From: Vitellaria paradoxa | Taxonomy: Eukaryota; Streptophyta; Magnoliopsida; Ericales; Sapotaceae | Assembly (NCBI GenBank): GCA_019916065.1 | Contig: CM034236.1 | Span: 25,244,358 to 25,308,357, forward strand | Length of the DNA: 64,000 nucleotides | Direction: 5' to 3' | In this document: positions 59,941 through 64,000 of the stretch, in pieces | Layout of the letters: each line of letters opens with the position of its first letter | Numbering within the stretch: the first letter of the stretch is position 1 | Position numbers and translations under genes: made by a program | Notes under the pieces: model-generated | Databases searched by the model: none | What the model was told of the DNA's origin: nothing | Seen by the model: only the letters and a program-made list of their open reading frames with translations

Positions 59941-60371
59941 ATTTAGTCAAGCCTATGTTAGAGGTTTGATTCTATGCAAATGCTCAAGTATAATGACAAT
60001 TTTTATCACAATATTGATACATTCATAAGGTATATTTCACAAGTATTTCTACAGGAGAATTAGATTTAAAGGTTAATAGCTTTAAAGAATCCTAAGCTAT
60101 TTCCATTCTCTGGAGTGTTACTAGCTCAGGTAAATACTCTAGATTGATAAGCATTTAATTTCTAAGGTCGTCTCGAGTTAATCTGATCAATATCATACAT
60201 CATAAAGAGCTCGGACTTGAGTTATGAGCTGAATACCTTTCATTGACAAAATAATTTTTATTTTAATCTCAAAAAATATTTTTCTTTCTAAAAATTTTGA
60301 TATACTAATTAAAACACTTATGCAAAATAAAATAAAAATATAAAAATTTTAGAGAGAGAAAATAATACCAA

Positions 60372-60455
60372 ACGTGAAATTCTAGAGAGAGAAGGTCTGA
60401 AATCCTTCAAAAATGTGAAATTCTAGAGAGAGAAAGTCTAAAATCCTTCAAAAGC
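60372..60455. repeat. 47-bp direct repeat in the Ogre-like LTR leader
   Basis: GTGAAATTCTAGAGAGAGAA followed by a TCTGAAATCC or TCTAAAATCC block and TTCAAAA occurs twice in tandem just downstream (minus strand) of the TATA-like box. Confidence 0.85.
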
Positions 60456-61882
60456 CTTGAGAACTACTCTTGGTGTGAATGTGGGAAATAAGAGGAGGGG
60501 GAAGCCCCCTTGTATAGGCACTTTTGGGACCTGATCAAATGTTTTGCCCTTTCAAACGAGCGACAAATGTTACCTGTTTCGTCTGTCGAGCAAGCATTGC
60601 TTGTTTTGTTAGGTGAACCAGTTTGCCCGATAAAATGGGCAGAATTCTTCACCAAGTCCATTTATTAATCCTTTTTGCCCTACAAAATGGGCGAACATGT
60701 TTGCTTAGTGCCACAGGCAAATATGATCACACAACAAGTTGGTGAACAAATATGCAATTCAAGGTGGGTGTAAAAGCCCACCAAGCTTGCATAGCAAGCT
60801 TTTTGGTGGCTAGGTTTGTGAGCAGTTTGGCCTGAGTCCCTAGCTAAGGCCAAGTTTTACAAAGTTTGGGTTTCACCTTGAAAGGTTCGGGTAACTCTAA
60901 GACCTTTGGCGCAGTTTTTAGGAGCTTCCGAGATCTCCCAGGCACTTTTCAGAGTGATTTAGACTAATTAGGTGAAAACTAGATTCAATTTGAAATTTCT
61001 AAGATCAAGTTATATTCATTTGAAAAATATTGCTCCAAATTGAGTTGAAATGGAAAGGGGGCACCAAATCTTCTTTGTAACCTTTGTAGGTATACATAGG
61101 AGGGCCCCAACTAGTAAAATCAAGTATAAGAATTCCAAAAATGCCTTCAGAATAACTCCTAGGCCTTTGTACGAATTTACAAATAATTAACAAAATTTTG
61201 AGTCAGGACTTTAGAGGGAGTTCCAAAATTTCAAACAAACCGATTTGACTACACCTTTACCTCGAGGAACATGTTCTCAACATTTTTGTGGAATTTCAAA
61301 GTGTTCTAACTTGATTTGAGGGTCCCAATGATGTTTGTTACTTAATCATTGCAAGTTTGCCTGTAAGGGCTATTTTAATCATTTTGATGCTGAAATAGTT
61401 TTTGGAAACACCTTTTGACCATTTCAACCCAAATTTAAATTCCATCACATATTCTTGAATATTTTGGAGTTTTTAATATTTTTCAAACTTGACTTGGTTG
61501 CTCCAATCAATATTACTTTGTAGGTCTGCCGACAGTCTCCAAAATTGACCATTTGGATCACATTGACCTATAAAACTTGAGTTTGACCAATTTTTTAATG
61601 TAACAATGTTGACTTCCACTCCTTGAATGTCTTTGTAAATTCCTATAATGTTTTGATTCCATCTGGGTTCTCAATTTGTCTCTGCTTTGAATCCAAAGAA
61701 CACAACGGTCATTTTTAACTCAACAATTCCTAGCATTGAATTTAGCTAATTTCCCTATCTAAAGCTCAAGAAAAATTACGAAAAATATTTTGGAGATAGA
61801 TTTTAATATTTACAAGGATATGCGTTTACCAAAATGAATTTAAAATATGTACAAAGTACTAGGTAAAAATAGGGTGCCAACA

Positions 61883-62707
61883 GTTTCCTTTCTTTGTTAT
61901 GTGCTTTTTAAGTACTAAACAAAGACTGTGGGTCCCCAAATTTTTGCCCAAGACTTAAAGAAAACCCTCTTATGAAGATCCTGGTTTGAACAAATTGTGA
62001 ATTAAAGATCAGGGTCGAATCGCGCAAAGCAAGTGAGACTTGTTAGCAAAAGAGGGAAGCCCTCAATTTCCCACAAGCCTAGCCGGCAAACCCCTTGGTA
62101 ACATGGCTTGTGGCAAACAACTTCACCACCAAGCTGATTTTCAAGCTTCTTCACTAAGTATTCTTAGCAAGATTCTTTGCCTAACATGTTTTTCAAGATT
62201 ATTTGCTTGACATGTTTTGTAAGATTCTTTGCCTAACTTATTTTGCAAACTTTCTTGCCCATCAAACTTGGCAAAGAATTTTAAATAAGAAAATGTATAT
62301 AAATAGAGATCCTCCTTATTCATTTTCAACATTCAAACCAAAATATAATCTCTTTACAACTCTCTCTTAAAAATTGTTCTTTCTTGAAGAAATTTTCAAC
62401 ATCAAAGTTCTGATGTCAAAACCATTATCTTTTTCAAGTAAGTAACAGATTTCTCTCTCTATTTTTCTACTTAAAAGAATTTCTTTATTTTTGCAAATGA
62501 ATTATTCCTTATGTATTTATTTTTAAACCATGCCTGAATAAATTAATAAATGAATAAATTAAATTAAATTAATAATAATTTGAAAACTATTTCCATGTTT
62601 ATGCTTTTTTCTTTTGCAAAAATAAATTTTATTTACGGTAATTTAAAATACCATTCTTTTACATAGAATGGTTGCAATAAGATCTGATCAAAGGAATTCT
62701 ACCAATG
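61883..62707 (+). repeat. Partial Ogre-like LTR, plus orientation, with TATA box
   Basis: 62070-62280 resembles the pre-promoter part of the neighbouring LTRs (AAGCCTAGCCGGCAAACC against AAGCCTAGCTGCCAAAATGG at 63728). It is followed at about 220 bp by GTATATAAATAG (62295-62306) and a leader. Both ends appear truncated; it separates two longer LTRs of opposite orientation. Confidence 0.55.
62295..62306 (+). promoter_or_regulatory. TATA box of the partial Ogre-like LTR
   Basis: GTATATAAATAG, followed about 30 bp later by a CA-rich leader; its position relative to the TTTGCC-rich block matches the other LTR copies. Confidence 0.6.
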
Positions 62708-64000
62708 TGTTGGTACCCTAATTTTGCCCCCTTAGTTAGAATTCATAGTATTTAATGTTTTCGGTTGAATGGTGCTTTACTCATTAAAATTTCTTAATTA
62801 CAGGATGTGTCAAAGTACCAGAAATCAACAAAAAGCAAACAATCTGTGAAATGCAAGTTGTACCCCTAGAGTTAGGGAGAAGCCAAGCTAATGACCAAAC
62901 TACACAAACATGTCTAAGACATTAAATAGACAATTCCAGCATCAACAGAAGAGCTAAAGTCCAAAGTCAAGAGTTAATTCAGTCTAGAAATCCAAAATAG
63001 CCTTCACCAACGCACTCAAAGGACGACTTCGACTAGAATGCCCAAGTCAAATTAGAAGGTATGAAAAGATACACATATTCTCAGAACATGTGTAGAACAT
63101 AGAGGCAAACGTAAAGTAGCCAAAATGCCACTCTAGAGGTTATTCGGGCTTCGTTGACTCAAAATGGCTCCCACTAACAAGAAGGAAGCTACTGGCACCT
63201 TAGACAAAATTTGAACATCCAGACAAAGTTTGAATGCCCTCAAATTGCACAAAAAAATTAAGGGTTCATTCCATGAGGTAATGGCATAGCTAAGTCTGGC
63301 CAAGTTAAACCTTACAGTGTCCCTCTACTGATTCATTTGTAAAATTTGTTAAGTTTTTATAAATTCATAAAAATGTCCCAGAGACTCGCCGATGACATTT
63401 TTGGAGTTCTCATTCCTAAAAATGGTGGGAGGAGTCATCCTTGTGGTGCCTCCATGTGTTAAGTCAAAGGATTTGCTGACCCTGTTTCCGTTTCAACTTG
63501 TTTTGGAGTAGTAATTTTTTAAAAGATATAAGTTGGTCCTAGAGAATCCAAATTGAACCAAAATTTGACCTAATTGGTTTAATTCACTCCAAAAAGTGTT
63601 TGGGAGGTCCCAAAAACTCCTGAAAACTACGGAAAAGGTTTAGAATTGTCCTAACCTTTGTAGGTGAAACTTGAACCTTGCAAAACATGGCTCGAGCCAG
63701 GGGCTCAAGCCAAATTGACCACAAATTAAGCCTAGCTGCCAAAATGGTTACCAAATAGGGTTTTGGCAAACTTTTTTGCCAATCTCAAATTGCAAACTTG
63801 TCTGCCTAACTTATTTTATGAACATCTTCACCCATGATGTTGTGCAGACTTGTTTACTCATTTTATTAGGCAAAAATGACTGCAAAATAGCCATGACAAA
63901 GAGTTTTGCCTATTTTGTTGGGCAAACTTGTTTGCTTAACGAAACAGGCAATCCTTTTTACCTGTTTAAATAAGAAACACACTTGATTAGCCAAAAATCC
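62708..64000 (+). repeat. Long Ogre/Tat-like LTR, plus orientation, cut by the window end
   Basis: Starts TGTTGGTACCCTAATTTTGCC, the same family start as the inverted LTR at 61882. 63560-63930 matches 60640-61000 in inverse orientation. It continues beyond 64000. Confidence 0.7.

Larger units (their letters stand above)
58689..61882 (-). repeat. Long Ogre/Tat-like LTR (3.2 kb), inverted copy
   Basis: On the minus strand it starts TGTTGGCACCCTATTTTTACC (61882) and ends AAATATCA (58689), followed by the primer-binding site. A TATA-like CCTATACAAGG lies near 60517 with a CT-rich leader. The stretch 60640-61000 is about 70-80 percent similar by eye, in inverse orientation, to 63560-63930 (shared AAAGTG, GGGAG, AACCTTT..AGGTGAAAC blocks), at equivalent distances from the LTR starts (about 0.9 kb). 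Confidence 0.72.

Overview
The window looks like nuclear DNA from a flowering plant, most likely a eudicot. It is AT-rich and poor in genes, with spliceosomal GT..AG introns, plant LTR-retrotransposon lineages (Tat/Ogre-like, Athila-like, chromovirus, Ty1/copia), plant L1 and RTE LINEs, tRNA-derived SINEs and MITEs. One ordinary host gene is recognisable, an intronless F-box protein on the minus strand (47424-49307). Most of the rest is transposable-element sequence of different ages. The species cannot be named from the sequence alone.

Layout. 1-1690: decayed Ty3/gypsy (chromovirus-type) pol interrupted by a SINE. 1990-5889: AT-rich intergenic DNA with a retroposon tail, a CT microsatellite and a 0.9-kb foldback element (4616-5540). 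5890-24990: a complete 19.1-kb Tat-lineage Ty3/gypsy element with 700-bp LTRs that differ at only about three positions and a perfect 5-bp target duplication (CATAC). 24991-35079: AT-rich DNA, a SINE, a 1.5-kb retroposon, RTE and L1 LINE remnants and a small LTR-LTR element. 35080-41500: chromovirus-like LTR with primer-binding site, a further LTR-like promoter, and a decayed LINE carrying a MITE. 41741-46775: decayed Ty1/copia element in a two-copy arrangement sharing one LTR. 47424-50030: F-box gene and its upstream region. 50071-53530: MITE-like sequences and a SINE. 53540-58600: Athila-like LTRs, primer-binding site and gag remnant. 58689-64000: three copies of one long Ogre-like LTR, one of them inverted.

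The most interesting object is the 19.1-kb Tat element. Its gag-pol (protease, reverse transcriptase, two RNase H domains, integrase) is on the minus strand. Between pol and the 3' LTR it carries, on the opposite strand, a two-exon gene of about 970 codons. This encodes a plant mobile domain (PMD, aminotransferase-like) followed by a C-terminal coiled coil. The gene has its own TATA box (7465-7474), a probable 5'-UTR intron and a clean phase-0 intron. A 3.8-4.0-kb block carrying the gene is tandemly duplicated, so there are two almost identical intact copies (9153-12169 and 13129-16144) and only one visible promoter. The element's own gag-pol is broken by a 197-bp frameshifting duplication in gag and two in-frame stops in pol. 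The cargo gene is therefore intact in both copies while the replication genes are dead, although LTR divergence says the insertion is recent.
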